A stretch of DNA of 64,000 bases from a bacterium (GTDB lineage: Bacteria > Armatimonadota > Fimbriimonadia > Fimbriimonadales > Fimbriimonadaceae): assembly GCA_027485645.1 (NCBI GenBank), contig JAIXQR010000003.1, positions 372,001-436,000 of the forward strand, written 5' to 3'. Both the position numbers and the translations under genes were made by a program. Numbering within the stretch: the stretch's first letter is position 1; every line of letters starts with the position of its first letter. The notes below the pieces were generated by a model. That model was given only the letters and a program-made list of their open reading frames with translations, was not told the origin of the DNA and did no database searches. Of this stretch, positions 41,878 to 50,601 are shown piece by piece.

Positions 41878-43313
41878 ACCTTCATGGTCTTCCATTTGCC
41901 AAACTGCCATGCGATGGCGGCGAGGACGCCTTGAACAAGCTGGGTCGAAGACATTGCGATCCATGCACCAGACGCCCCCATTCCGGCGCCGAACGGCGAA
42001 ACCATCGGGCCGAGGATAACGAAGCCCACCGGTAAAGCTAGGAAGAACGCCAGCGGTACCCGCAAGAACCAGAGGGCAAACACGGTGATCCACAGCGGGC
42101 GCACGGTGTCTCCCGCGCCTTGCATCGCGCCGAGCAGCACCATCGCGTAGGCGAAGAAGACCTCCGTCAGGCAGAGCCAGCGCAACAGCGCCGCGGCTTC
42201 GGTGATGATTCCTATCTTGCCATCCACGAGGATGTCGGCGATTTGGAATGAGAAGAAGTAGATCGGTCCACAGAGGGCAAGGGTCACGGCTCCCGCCCAG
42301 TGGGCGGCGGTCCAGCCGATCTTCTCTGCCCGAATCGGGTCTTTCATGCCGAGGCTTTGGCCGACGAGCGCACCGGCGGCGACGGAGAGGCCGAAGCTGG
42401 GCATGAACATCACGCTCTCGATAGCAAAGCCAATGCTCATGGCGGCAATGGCGGTCGATCCATCTGGCACTTGCTTAAGCGCAAGGGTGAAGGCGGTCAA
42501 GGAAAGTACGCGCAGCACCGACATCACGCAGGCGGGTAAGGCGACCTTCAGAATTCGGATGACCCAATCTTTATCGGGCAGTTTGAAATTCGAAACCGGA
42601 CCGAGCGGGGTTTTCCCGACAAAAGGGGTGTAGACCAGAGCCGCAACCCACGCGCTTAGCGACAGTGCAAGTCCGGCACCCGCCAGACCCATGTTTGCCC
42701 CGGGCAACGTGAACGCACCCATTTGGCGCGGCGGAAAGATGAGCAGATAGTTGAAGGCGAGGTGCAGGCCAATTTGCACCGAGGTGATCACCATCGGGCT
42801 CTTGGTATCGCTAACGCCGCGAAGCGAACCAGCGAGGCACTGAATCACGAAGATCGCAGGCAGGCCGATGGAGTAGGCCTCGATGAACCGGACCATCTGC
42901 ATTTGCGCGGCGATGTCCGTCGAAGGCAGAACGGCCCTCGCGACAGGCAGCGCACAAACCCAAGTTAGGGCGGCAAACAGGAATCCGCTGACGACGGAGA
43001 GGCGGAAGCCTTGTCGATTGGCGCGCCGATATTCCGTTCGTGTCTTCGCGCCGAAGGCTCGACTGACAATCGCAGTCGTTCCGGTACCGAGGGCAACCGC
43101 CAGCGAGAACATGAGGAACATGATCGTGGTCGCTCCTCCGTGCCCGGTGAGAGCCGAGGCGGGAAGAGACCCGATGAACAGCCGGTCGAAGAGGATATTG
43201 ACGACCTGGAGGCTGTTTACGGCCACAACGGGCCATGCGAGAGTCCACACAATTTTTGTGTAGGTTTCCGTTTTGACCGAAGAGTTTTCAGCGTTTTCGG
43301 TCATTGCGCTCAC
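41874..43313 (-). CDS. MATE family efflux transporter
   Basis: 479 residues, about twelve membrane helices. N-half VAVNSLQVVNILFDRLFIGSL and LGTGTTAIVSRAFGAKTRTE, and the repeat in the second half (ASGAWIAMSSTQLVQGVLAA), fit the MATE fold, which exports cationic drugs by sodium or proton exchange. The GTG at 43313 is preceded by TACCCT at N6; an internal ATG (MTENAEN) 4 codons later is an alternative start. Confidence 0.85.
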   Translation of the reverse strand: MSAMTENAENSSVKTETYTKIVWTLAWPVVAVNSLQVVNILFDRLFIGSLPASALTGHGGATTIMFLMFSLAVALGTGTTAIVSRAFGAKTRTEYRRANRQGFRLSVVSGFLFAALTWVCALPVARAVLPSTDIAAQMQMVRFIEAYSIGLPAIFVIQCLAGSLRGVSDTKSPMVITSVQIGLHLAFNYLLIFPPRQMGAFTLPGANMGLAGAGLALSLSAWVAALVYTPFVGKTPLGPVSNFKLPDKDWVIRILKVALPACVMSVLRVLSLTAFTLALKQVPDGSTAIAAMSIGFAIESVMFMPSFGLSVAAGALVGQSLGMKDPIRAEKIGWTAAHWAGAVTLALCGPIYFFSFQIADILVDGKIGIITEAAALLRWLCLTEVFFAYAMVLLGAMQGAGDTVRPLWITVFALWFLRVPLAFFLALPVGFVILGPMVSPFGAGMGASGAWIAMSSTQLVQGVLAAIAWQFGKWKTMKV

Positions 43314-43325
43314 TTTCTGAGGGTA
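43314..43325 (-). promoter_or_regulatory. Leaderless-type -10 box for the MATE gene
   Basis: TACCCT (43325-43320, minus strand), CAGAAA, then GTG 43313. TTAGGC lies 17 bases upstream as a possible -35. Confidence 0.45.
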
Positions 43326-43379
43326 CCTGCCAGAACGGGTCTGCCTAATAAGGATTCATTAGGTGATAATAGGCCGTCG

Positions 43380-45380
43380 ATGGCAGACAACGATGTCCAA
43401 TTGCCGCCGGATGAGGCTTCTGAGGCTACGGTCGAGGAGACCACCAAGGCAGAGCCTCAGTTCGAAGAAGGCTTCACGCTCAAGACCCTTCTTGGCGCGA
43501 TTTTTATCGCGTTGTTCATGTTGCCCGGTGGGATGTACCTCGGCCTGGTTGCGGGTCAGGGCATTGGAGATGCGGCGGAATGGGTAACGATTGTTCTGTT
43601 TGCCGAAGTCGCGCGGCGATCTTATTCGCCCCTTCGAAAGCAGGAGATTTATATCCTGTATTACATTGCGGCGGCCTTAACGGCGGTCGTGAGCGTGGAA
43701 CGCGGGCTTGCGGGCGGACCCTTTTCCCAGCTGATTTGGAACGCGTACTTTAGCAGTAGCCCGGCAGCGGCCCCAATTCAGGGACAAATTCCAGATTGGG
43801 CAACTCCGGCAATCACGAGCCCGGCGGTGGTGCGGCGCGAGCTTTGGCACCCAGATTGGCTCCGTCCAATCGCGTTGCTTGTAGTGAGTGAGCTTTGCGG
43901 ACGACTGAGCTGGATGGGCATGGGCTACGCCCTGTTCCGGCTGACCAGCGACGTGGAGAAACTGCCATTCCCTTATGCGCCGGTTGCGGCAAGCGGTGCG
44001 ACGGCGCTTTCCGAGGCCGGTACCGAAAGCTGGCGCTGGGGAATTTTCAGTACTGGCACGGTCGTTGGCTTGCTTTTTGGCGTGCTTTACATCGGCATTC
44101 CGGTTCTGAGCGGCACGTTGCTGGGAGAGAGCATTACGCTGTTTCCGATCCCCTTCGCTGACTTTACGACGAGCGTTGAGAACTTCGCTCCGGCGGCGAT
44201 TGTCGGCATTAGCTTCAGCCTCGGCAACCTGCTCGTTGGATTCGTTTTGCCGTTCGAGATTGTTGCGGGTGCGGCCGTGGCGAGCGTCGTTGGGATGATT
44301 CTGGCGAACCCGATTTTGCACCGAATGGGGATGCTGCCGAGTTATCGACGCGGGTCCGACGCCTTGACCACCAAGCTCTCGGTGGACATGGACTTTTGGC
44401 TTTCGGTAGGAATCGGGATCAACTTCGCGATCGCACTCATCGGAATCTATTTGGTGGTCGGCGCGGTGCGCACGGCTCGAAAACACCGTGCGGAAGCTCG
44501 TTTTAGCTTGGCCCCACCCGCGGGTCGAGGCGACGTGCCGGTCTGGACGGCACTGGCCGCTTGGGCGGTTTCAACGATCGTCCAGATCGTGCTTTGTAAG
44601 GTTCTTGTTCCGAACTTCCCGATTTGGATTCTCGTGTTCTTCGGGTTGGTTTGGAGTCCGTTTAACTCCTATATTTCCGCCCGAATGATCGGGATTACGG
44701 GCCGTGGTGTGTCGTTCCCGTACCTAAAGGAGGGCAGCATTGTGGCTTCAGGCTATCAGCAGGTGGACATTTGGTACGCGCCGGTTCCTCTGGTGGATCA
44801 CGGCTGGGTGGCGCAGCGATTCCGCGAAGTCGAGCTGACCGGCACAAAGATGATCAGCATTCTGAAGGCCGAAGCTGTCATGTTCCCGCTCTTCATGGTG
44901 AGCAGCTTCGTCTTCTGGGGCTTCTTTTGGAATAGCAATGCGCTACCGAACGCGGCTTTCCCCTATGCCCAGCAGTTCTGGCCGATCCAAGCGCAGTTGG
45001 CGGCGGTGATTCAGCAAACCAACGTGCCTCGGGGCGACGGTACGGGCAACCACTTTATGAACGCTATCAAGCCGATGTATATCGCGGGCGGAACCATGTT
45101 TGGCGTGGCGGCATTCTTTGCTTGCCAGTTCCTTAAGATTCCGCTGTTGGCGTTCTACGGCTTCGCAGGCGGGCTCGGGTTGTATCCCGCGAACACTTTG
45201 CCGCAGCTGTTAGGTGCTTGGTACGGAAAGAAGTTTCTGGCGAAGCGGTTTGGCGCGGAGACCTGGTCGCGTTATGCGCCGGTGCTTTTGGCTGGATTCT
45301 TCTGCGGGACGGGTTTGGTGGCCCTGCTGTCAATCTCGATTGCATTGATCGGCAAGGCCGTAGCGAAACTTCCTTACTGA
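43380..45380 (+). CDS. OPT-like oligopeptide transporter family protein
   Basis: 666 residues from ATG 43380, with some fourteen hydrophobic segments. FTLKTLLGAIFIALFMLPGG, PFPYAPVAASGATALSEAG, TGRGVSFPYLKEGSIVASGY and YAPVPLVDHGWVAQRFREVE are OPT-family-like stretches, with large periplasmic loops. OPT proteins import peptides or metal chelates. Some relatives in this phylum are only labelled peptide transporters, so the substrate is unclear. GATAAT lies 9 bases upstream of the start. It diverges from the MATE gene; their starts are 66 bp apart. Confidence 0.65.
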   Translation: MADNDVQLPPDEASEATVEETTKAEPQFEEGFTLKTLLGAIFIALFMLPGGMYLGLVAGQGIGDAAEWVTIVLFAEVARRSYSPLRKQEIYILYYIAAALTAVVSVERGLAGGPFSQLIWNAYFSSSPAAAPIQGQIPDWATPAITSPAVVRRELWHPDWLRPIALLVVSELCGRLSWMGMGYALFRLTSDVEKLPFPYAPVAASGATALSEAGTESWRWGIFSTGTVVGLLFGVLYIGIPVLSGTLLGESITLFPIPFADFTTSVENFAPAAIVGISFSLGNLLVGFVLPFEIVAGAAVASVVGMILANPILHRMGMLPSYRRGSDALTTKLSVDMDFWLSVGIGINFAIALIGIYLVVGAVRTARKHRAEARFSLAPPAGRGDVPVWTALAAWAVSTIVQIVLCKVLVPNFPIWILVFFGLVWSPFNSYISARMIGITGRGVSFPYLKEGSIVASGYQQVDIWYAPVPLVDHGWVAQRFREVELTGTKMISILKAEAVMFPLFMVSSFVFWGFFWNSNALPNAAFPYAQQFWPIQAQLAAVIQQTNVPRGDGTGNHFMNAIKPMYIAGGTMFGVAAFFACQFLKIPLLAFYGFAGGLGLYPANTLPQLLGAWYGKKFLAKRFGAETWSRYAPVLLAGFFCGTGLVALLSISIALIGKAVAKLPY

Positions 45381-45385
45381 GCGGC

Positions 45386-46201
45386 TCAGTCGAAGTCGGT
45401 GGACTCGGCGAGGGCGCGGATTTGCTCGATATCGGCGCGGACTCGATCGAGCTTGTCAAGGATTCCGGCGACGGAGTCTTTTCCGAGCGGGAAGAACTGC
45501 GGAGGGTTCTCCATTTCGGCCATCTGAATCATGATCTTGGCGGCCTTGACCGGGTCGCCGTCCATAATCGGGGCATTGGTCTTAATCCATTCCAATGTGC
45601 CCTCGGCGGTGGACTCGTATCCCGGAATGACCTTCGCGACTCGCTTGAAGGAACGTCCACCAAAGTCGGTGCGGAACGCGCCCGGGGCGACGGCGATGAC
45701 GTTGATCCCAAACGGTTTCAGTTCTGAGCGGAGGGATTCGGTGATGCCTTCGAACGCGTACTTGCTGCTGGCGTAGAGACCGAGACCTGCCGGGGATCGG
45801 TGTCCGACGACGCTGGTGATGTTGAGAATCGTGCCGGAGCTTTGGGCGCGCATCACGGGGACGACGTGGCGAAGGACCCGGATCTGGCCGAGGACGTTGG
45901 TTTCGTACTGCTCTCGAAACTCTTCGTCAGCGATTTCTTCAATGGCACCGCCCATGCCAAAGCCCGCGTTGTTCACGAGGACATCGATGCCGCCGAATTC
46001 TTGTACCGCCGCCTGGACCGCGCTGGAGACATCGCCCTCTTGGGTGACGTCGAGCGGGAGGATGAGGGCCTTGCCTTTGAGGTCATCGAGAACTTCCGGC
46101 TTCCGCGCGGTGGCAACGACTTTCGCGCCAGATTCGATGAGTTGTTCGGCGAGGACTCGTCCGAAGCCCGTAGATGCTCCGGTGATGAACCATGTCTTCA
46201 T
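45386..46201 (-). CDS. Short-chain dehydrogenase/reductase
   Basis: 271 residues. NAD(P) motif TGASTGFGR, then NNAGFG and the catalytic YASSKYA (Tyr-x3-Lys) with upstream Ser (ITSVVGHRSPAG). Classical SDR, substrate unknown; the longer C-terminus (GYESTAEGTLEWIKTNAP) is seen in retinol-dehydrogenase-like SDRs. It starts at ATG 46201 with TAGACT at N6. It ends 6 bp from the OPT-like gene on the other strand. Confidence 0.88.
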   Translation of the reverse strand: MKTWFITGASTGFGRVLAEQLIESGAKVVATARKPEVLDDLKGKALILPLDVTQEGDVSSAVQAAVQEFGGIDVLVNNAGFGMGGAIEEIADEEFREQYETNVLGQIRVLRHVVPVMRAQSSGTILNITSVVGHRSPAGLGLYASSKYAFEGITESLRSELKPFGINVIAVAPGAFRTDFGGRSFKRVAKVIPGYESTAEGTLEWIKTNAPIMDGDPVKAAKIMIQMAEMENPPQFFPLGKDSVAGILDKLDRVRADIEQIRALAESTDFD

Positions 46202-46213
46202 GGCTGGAGTCTA
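46202..46213 (-). promoter_or_regulatory. Leaderless-type -10 box for the SDR gene
   Basis: TAGACT (46213-46208, minus strand), CCAGCC, then ATG 46201. No clear -35. Confidence 0.45.
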
Positions 46214-46298
46214 CGCTCTGCCGTTAGGGCTAGTCTGCCATGGGCCGAAAATACGTGGTTGTGGAAGAGAATGATCGTAAAATACTGTCTAACAGGCG

Positions 46299-46529
46299 AT
46301 GGTTACGGTCGAGCAGGTGAAGGAACGAATTGCGAGCGTCTATCCGGGCGTCGTCATTGATATTTCGGATAAGGGCGATCGAATTGGCGGGGTGATCCGT
46401 TGGAGCGGATTTGCGAACATGCCAGTTTCAGATCGGCAACGAGACTTCCGGGACAAGGTCAGAAACGCAATGGGCTACGAAGCGAACAACGTCGGCATTA
46501 TTATTGCGCTGGCTCCAAATGAAAAGTGA
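46299..46529 (+). CDS. Small protein preceding the DUF2971 gene
   Basis: 76 residues: MVTVEQVKERIASVYPGVVI, then SGFANMPVSDRQRDFRDKVRNAMG. Mixed alpha/beta with no signal or membrane segment. Its last 11 bp overlap the DUF2971 start, so the two are translated together. AATACT 12 bases upstream of ATG is a possible -10. I do not recognise the family; it could be a small regulator or partner of the DUF2971 protein. Confidence 0.6.
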   Translation: MVTVEQVKERIASVYPGVVIDISDKGDRIGGVIRWSGFANMPVSDRQRDFRDKVRNAMGYEANNVGIIIALAPNEK

Positions 46530-47370
46530 TTCGTTTGATCGGAGTCTAATTGAGAACAATCTCGCTTCTCGACCGCCCTCTCTGGTCGCGCATTACACCA
46601 GCATCAACACGCTCATACACTTTCTAAAGCCGGTGCACTCAGGAGTTGATGGCCGCGGTGGATGGACATCGGCCTTTGCTTCACCCATTCAGTTCTTGAA
46701 CGACCGGCAGGAATTGCGTTTGGGCTTATCGACACTCTCGAGGTCCACAAGTGCGGTAAAGGTGTCGTCCGCGGTCGCAGGAATCTTGCAAGAATTGATT
46801 CTGTCTAACGGAGATCTACGATCAGACCCGTTTCAGATGAGCTTCAGTGGAAGCCCTGACGAACTTGGCCAGTGGCGAGGGTACGGCAAGAACGGCTATG
46901 GATGCTCGATTCAAACCGATATTGCCAGTCTCAATAGACTCAGCGCGGTTTCTGGATGGGTGATTTACGATCCGAATGCACAGGAAAACTTTGCTCGGAC
47001 AATTCTTGAGAGCATCGCAGATTTAGAGGATCCATTGCTCATTCAGCAGTACCTTTCCGCTGCCGCAAGTTTCATCAAGCATCCGGGTTTCGCACAGGAA
47101 AACGAGTACCGAGTCATCGTGTTTCCTGACCCTGAACAGGTGAAGTACCGACCGATCGGCGACCGAATATCTCAGTACGTCGACCTGCTAGAGAACACTT
47201 CTCTGTCGGTAAATCAAATTCTGATTGGGCCAGCTTGGCAGCTATCTGGGCTTACGGCGACCGAGTTTGAGAATCATCATGTGGTTCAGCCGATTCGAAG
47301 GCTGCTTAACGCAGCAAAACAGGAGTCGGCATTACTGATGCCTAGTTCAATTCCTTACGATCCAGAATAA
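46519..47370 (+). CDS. DUF2971 domain protein
   Basis: About 283 residues. The family marks are clear: LVAHYTSINTLIHFLKP at the N-terminus, PIQFLNDRQELRLGL, MSFSGSPDELGQWRGYGKNGYGCSI, and near the C-terminus FAQENEYRVIVF. DUF2971 proteins have no known biochemistry; they are common in accessory regions and near defence genes, and the HYT...FxxD...R pattern hints at an ADP-ribosyltransferase-like fold (inference). A strong hairpin follows the stop. The base composition looks lower than that of neighbouring core genes. Confidence 0.75.
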   Translation: MKSDSFDRSLIENNLASRPPSLVAHYTSINTLIHFLKPVHSGVDGRGGWTSAFASPIQFLNDRQELRLGLSTLSRSTSAVKVSSAVAGILQELILSNGDLRSDPFQMSFSGSPDELGQWRGYGKNGYGCSIQTDIASLNRLSAVSGWVIYDPNAQENFARTILESIADLEDPLLIQQYLSAAASFIKHPGFAQENEYRVIVFPDPEQVKYRPIGDRISQYVDLLENTSLSVNQILIGPAWQLSGLTATEFENHHVVQPIRRLLNAAKQESALLMPSSIPYDPE

Positions 47371-47373
47371 GGT

Positions 47374-47400
47374 GGTCGGCTGGGACATGCCCAGCCGACC
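47374..47400. terminator. Bidirectional terminator-like hairpin
   Basis: GGTCGGCTGGG, loop ACATG, CCCAGCCGACC: a perfect 11-bp stem in the 39-bp gap between the convergent DUF2971 and ene-reductase genes. It lacks a T-tract on either side, so it is not a classic intrinsic terminator. Confidence 0.6.
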
Positions 47401-47409
47401 GTTGGATGA

Positions 47410-48486
47410 TCAGGCAGAAGCTAGTTCTGGGTAGTCGATGTAGCCTTTTTCTCCGCCCACGTAGAACGTGGCAAAGTCTGGTGCGTTTAGCTCGGCGCCT
47501 TTCTCGATTCGGTTAACGAGATCGGGGTTTGCGAGGAACGGGACTCCGAAGGCGACGGCGGCGATTCCTTTCTCAATCGCGGCGGTGGCGGCTGCTGCGT
47601 CGTAACCAGCATTGATGATCAGCGGTGCGCCGGCGATTTCGGCGAGTTCGAGCGCGAATGCTTCGGCCGATGGGCGGTTGTCGTTGCCACCGTTCAGGAT
47701 ATGTAGGTAGGCGAGGCCACGTCCGGAGAGTGCTTTAGCGGCGTTGCGGAAGGTGGTTTCTAGGTCCGAATCGCTCATCGAGTTGAATGGGGTCCAAGGT
47801 GAGAGTCGGACGCCCACGCGGTCGGATCCAACCGCTTCAATCACAGCGTCCAGCACCTGCTTGAGAAACTTGGTGCGGTCTTCGCCGTAGGCATCAGTTC
47901 GCTTGTTCGAACCATCGCGAAGGAACTGGTCGATGAGGTAGCCGTTTGCGCCGTGAATCTCGACGCCGTCAAATCCTGCCGCGATGGCATTCTTTGCGGC
48001 GGTGCCGAAGGCGGCCGCGATGGCAGGAATCTCTTCGGTCGAGAGCGCGCGAGGAAGTTCATAGCCTTCGCTGGCAAACGCGGCCGTCATGGTTTCACCG
48101 TTCGGTGCGACTGCGCTTGGAGCGACCGGAGTCTCGCCAACGAGGCTGCTGTGAGCAATTCGGCCGGTGTGGAAAATCTGGAGGTAGGCAAGGCCGCCCT
48201 TTTCGTGGATCGCGTCGGCAACGGGCTTCCAAGCTTCGACTTGAGCATCGTTCCAGATGCCCGGAATGACGGGATAGCCAGAGCCTTGCTTGGTCACGGC
48301 GGTGGCCTCGGTGATGATCAGTCCGGCCGTGGCGCGCTGTGCGTAGTAGGTCGCAGCAAGCGGGGTCTGAATCCCCTCGGCATCGGCGCGGCTTCGAGTC
48401 ATCGGCGCCATGACAAACCGGTTCTTGAGCTCGGCAGAGCCAAGCTTAACGGATGAGAAGAGCGGAGAAGTTTCAGAAAGTTCCAT
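47410..48486 (-). CDS. Old yellow enzyme-family alkene reductase
   Basis: 358 residues. FMN-barrel landmarks: NRFVMAPMTRSRAD at the N-terminus, GLIITEATAV, FHTGRIAH, GVEIHGANGYLIDQFLRDGSN with the His-Asn substrate pair (HGAN), and VGVRLSP. NADPH-dependent reduction of activated C=C bonds or nitro groups (NemA-like). Cytoplasmic. GATACT abuts the start codon. A hairpin terminator of the YceI operon lies just upstream. Confidence 0.9.
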   Translation of the reverse strand: MELSETSPLFSSVKLGSAELKNRFVMAPMTRSRADAEGIQTPLAATYYAQRATAGLIITEATAVTKQGSGYPVIPGIWNDAQVEAWKPVADAIHEKGGLAYLQIFHTGRIAHSSLVGETPVAPSAVAPNGETMTAAFASEGYELPRALSTEEIPAIAAAFGTAAKNAIAAGFDGVEIHGANGYLIDQFLRDGSNKRTDAYGEDRTKFLKQVLDAVIEAVGSDRVGVRLSPWTPFNSMSDSDLETTFRNAAKALSGRGLAYLHILNGGNDNRPSAEAFALELAEIAGAPLIINAGYDAAAATAAIEKGIAAVAFGVPFLANPDLVNRIEKGAELNAPDFATFYVGGEKGYIDYPELASA

Positions 48487-48543
48487 AGTATCTTTTTGAA
48501 ACTATGGCCGTCTTTTCGCACTCACGTCAAGGGTCCTAGTGAA

Positions 48544-48577
48544 AATCGCGAACAATCTTTTCAGATTGTTCGCGATT
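48544..48577 (-). terminator. Intrinsic terminator of the YceI operon
   Basis: AATCGCGAACAATC pairs perfectly with GATTGTTCGCGATT across a six-base loop. On the minus strand the stem is followed by TTCAC. It lies 8 bp after the stop of the gene at 48585. Confidence 0.75.
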
Positions 48578-48584
48578 GTTTTCT

Positions 48585-49001
48585 TCAGGCAGCTTTTTCG
48601 GCTTTGCCAGACCATTTTGCGGCCAAGACAAAGGTGACGAGTCCCAAAAGGAGCGCGATTCCGAAGCCGATCCGAGCGTAGTTTACGACCGCTCGAATAG
48701 ACCGAAGCTGGGTGGGATAGATCCCATTTTCCTTTAAGTAGTCCTCACTAATACGCTTAGTTCCGTCTTCCGCAGGCTCAACGAATGCCTTCTGATCTTC
48801 GATGACGTATTCCTGCGGTTCCCCGATGTTTCGGTACGCTTCGCCAAAGAGGTCCCCCGCGGTGTCTTTTTCAACTCGCTGGGCCAGCACGGCTTTACCT
48901 TCGTAGCTACCCATCACCGGGAAGCTTGCGCCGAGGCCAAGGGCCCCGACGACAAGCAGGAAGATGGCAACCGGACGCAGGAACTTACTTGGCCGTTGCA
49001 T
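48585..49001 (-). CDS. Small two-helix membrane protein
   Basis: 138 residues. A membrane segment at each end (FLRPVAIFLLVVGALGLGASF and ARIGFGIALLLGLVTFVLA) encloses a charged extracytoplasmic region containing KAVLAQRVEKDTAGDLFGEAYRN and YLKENGIYP. Its start overlaps the yceI gene by 17 bp, so it is expressed with YceI. No family recognised. It is probably exposed to the periplasm between the helices. Confidence 0.68.
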   Translation of the reverse strand: MQRPSKFLRPVAIFLLVVGALGLGASFPVMGSYEGKAVLAQRVEKDTAGDLFGEAYRNIGEPQEYVIEDQKAFVEPAEDGTKRISEDYLKENGIYPTQLRSIRAVVNYARIGFGIALLLGLVTFVLAAKWSGKAEKAA

Positions 49002-49587
49002 AAGCGCTGATACCCAGCGTGACTTCGTTGGAAACCTTGCCCTGAGCCGGAGCTGGGATGGTCACACCGTAGTCGCTGAGCTTGATGTCGAACTTCGTGG
49101 CGATCTGAACGACATCGCCGTCGAATCCAGCAGCCTTTACGGCGTCGCTGGCGGCTCGGTACTTCACGGTTGCGTTGACGGTGATGGTCTTCGTAACGCC
49201 GTGAAGGGTCAAGTTTCCGGTCACGCGGTACTTGTCTCCGCCCGCCGACTTGACCGACTTGGTTTCGAACTTGATGGTTGGGAACTTCTGAGCGTCTAGC
49301 CACTGCGCGCTTCGCATGTGCTCGTCTCGAGTTGGGATGCCGGTCTGGATGCTGGCGACATCGACGAGGATCACACCCGATCCGGTCTTCTTCGCGGGGT
49401 CAAAAGTCAAGTTGCCGGATACCTTGGTGGTCTTACCGGTGAACGCTTCAAACTCGGATTCGCTGACGACGGTAGCGAGGTTTCGGTACTCAAGTCGATC
49501 ACCGACAACGGTGAACGTCTTTTCGGCGGCGAAGCCGATGGCAGAGACGGCGAGCAAGGATGCGGCGATGGCTAGCTTCGTGTTCAT
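48985..49587 (-). CDS. YceI family periplasmic lipid-binding protein
   Basis: 200 residues. Signal peptide MNTKLAIAASLLAVSAIGFA. Lipocalin-like YceI barrel with VSGNLTFDPAKKTGSGVILVDVASI, DEHMRSAQWLDAQKFPTIKFET and VTGNLTLHGVTKTITV. YceI proteins bind polyprenoid lipids in the periplasm. GAGGAAAGAGAG gives a normal ribosome site, so this gene is leadered. First of two genes; the partner at 48585 overlaps it. Confidence 0.88.
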   Translation of the reverse strand: MNTKLAIAASLLAVSAIGFAAEKTFTVVGDRLEYRNLATVVSESEFEAFTGKTTKVSGNLTFDPAKKTGSGVILVDVASIQTGIPTRDEHMRSAQWLDAQKFPTIKFETKSVKSAGGDKYRVTGNLTLHGVTKTITVNATVKYRAASDAVKAAGFDGDVVQIATKFDIKLSDYGVTIPAPAQGKVSNEVTLGISAYATAK

Positions 49588-49726
49588 GTTTCTCTCTTTC
49601 CTCAGAGCCAGGCCCTAGAAGACCTGCCTGAGATAGTTGACATAACAACTATACACGAGTGAAGGACTTTGCGTTCCGATTTTTTCGTGATCTCTCGATA
49701 ATTGCTGGCCGGTTGGGTTCACTAGA

Positions 49727-50551
49727 GTGGTGACTCACTTTACGATGCCGATTCGCGGTGACAAGTTGTCGATGAATGTTCGGGTGAACGAGCATCTGCA
49801 TCACTCGGTAACCGAGTTCCAAACGATCGACATTTACGACACGGAAGTCTTCGGCCGAGCCTTGTTGCTGGATGGACATATCCAGCTGACCGAAATGGAC
49901 GAACGGGCCTATCACGAGTCGCTGGTCCACGTTTGTGGACTCTCCGTTCCATCGCTGAAGCGTGCACTCGTTATTGGCGGCGGCGACGGAGGAGTCATCC
50001 GAGAACTTTGCCGGTATCCGGGAATCGAGCGGATCGACATGGTTGAGATCGACGCGGGCGTTGTTACGGCTTGCCGCGAACATCTACCAACCGTAAGCGC
50101 TGGAGCATTCGATGACCCGCGAGTTCATCTTCACGTTGGGGATGCATTCGAGTTTGTGAAGCAAGAACTCGAGCCGTACCAACTGATCGTCTCGGATTCG
50201 ACCGATGTGTATGAGGGTGAAGAAGGCAACCTCAGCGAAATGCTGTTCACCTCCACCTTCTATGCCGATGTGAAGCGACTCCTCTCCCCCGAGGGCTTTG
50301 TGGTCACTCAGGCAGACAACCTCGTCTTCTGTCCTTACTCGCTCGAAGAGATTCGGGGCCAGTTTGATGCCGTATTCCCGCTCACCGGCTGGTACCAGGC
50401 GGTTGTGCCGTCATTTGGCGGATTCAGCGGTTACTGCTGGGCGAGCCTCGGGGCGAAAGTACTGCCCGAATTGCCAAGTGCGCCGTTTGAACTTGCTTCG
50501 CTGAATGAAGTCACCTGGCGCTGGGGGCAGACCGCTCTCGCGTTCTCCTAA
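49727..50551 (+). CDS. speE: Spermidine synthase (polyamine aminopropyltransferase)
   Basis: 274 residues. N-terminal beta-hairpin domain (EFQTIDIYDTEVFGRALLLDGHIQLTEMDE) and SAM/dcSAM-binding Rossmann core GGGDGGVIRELCRY, DMVEIDAGV, and the catalytic Asp segment SDSTDVYEGEEG, where many SpeE proteins have DSTDP. Transfers aminopropyl from decarboxylated SAM to putrescine. Start choices are GTG 49727, GTG 49730 and ATG 49745; the family N-terminus does not decide. No speD is in the window. Confidence 0.85.
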   Translation: MVTHFTMPIRGDKLSMNVRVNEHLHHSVTEFQTIDIYDTEVFGRALLLDGHIQLTEMDERAYHESLVHVCGLSVPSLKRALVIGGGDGGVIRELCRYPGIERIDMVEIDAGVVTACREHLPTVSAGAFDDPRVHLHVGDAFEFVKQELEPYQLIVSDSTDVYEGEEGNLSEMLFTSTFYADVKRLLSPEGFVVTQADNLVFCPYSLEEIRGQFDAVFPLTGWYQAVVPSFGGFSGYCWASLGAKVLPELPSAPFELASLNEVTWRWGQTALAFS

Positions 50552-50566
50552 GTCTTTGTTGGTCGC

Positions 50567-50601
50567 TTGCGAGACGCTAGCGACCTTGGCATACTAGGGA
50601 T
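50567..50601 (+). promoter_or_regulatory. Leaderless-type promoter for the phytanoyl-CoA dioxygenase-like gene
   Basis: TTGCGA (50567-50572), 17-base spacer, CATACT (50590-50595), six bases, ATG 50602. This is the most complete -35/-10/N6 example in the window. Confidence 0.55.

Noticed and set aside
43677-44486. Minus-strand open frame (269 codons) opposite the OPT-like transporter
   Set aside because: The translation is highly charged and Arg/Asn-rich without domains, while the plus strand encodes clear membrane helices.
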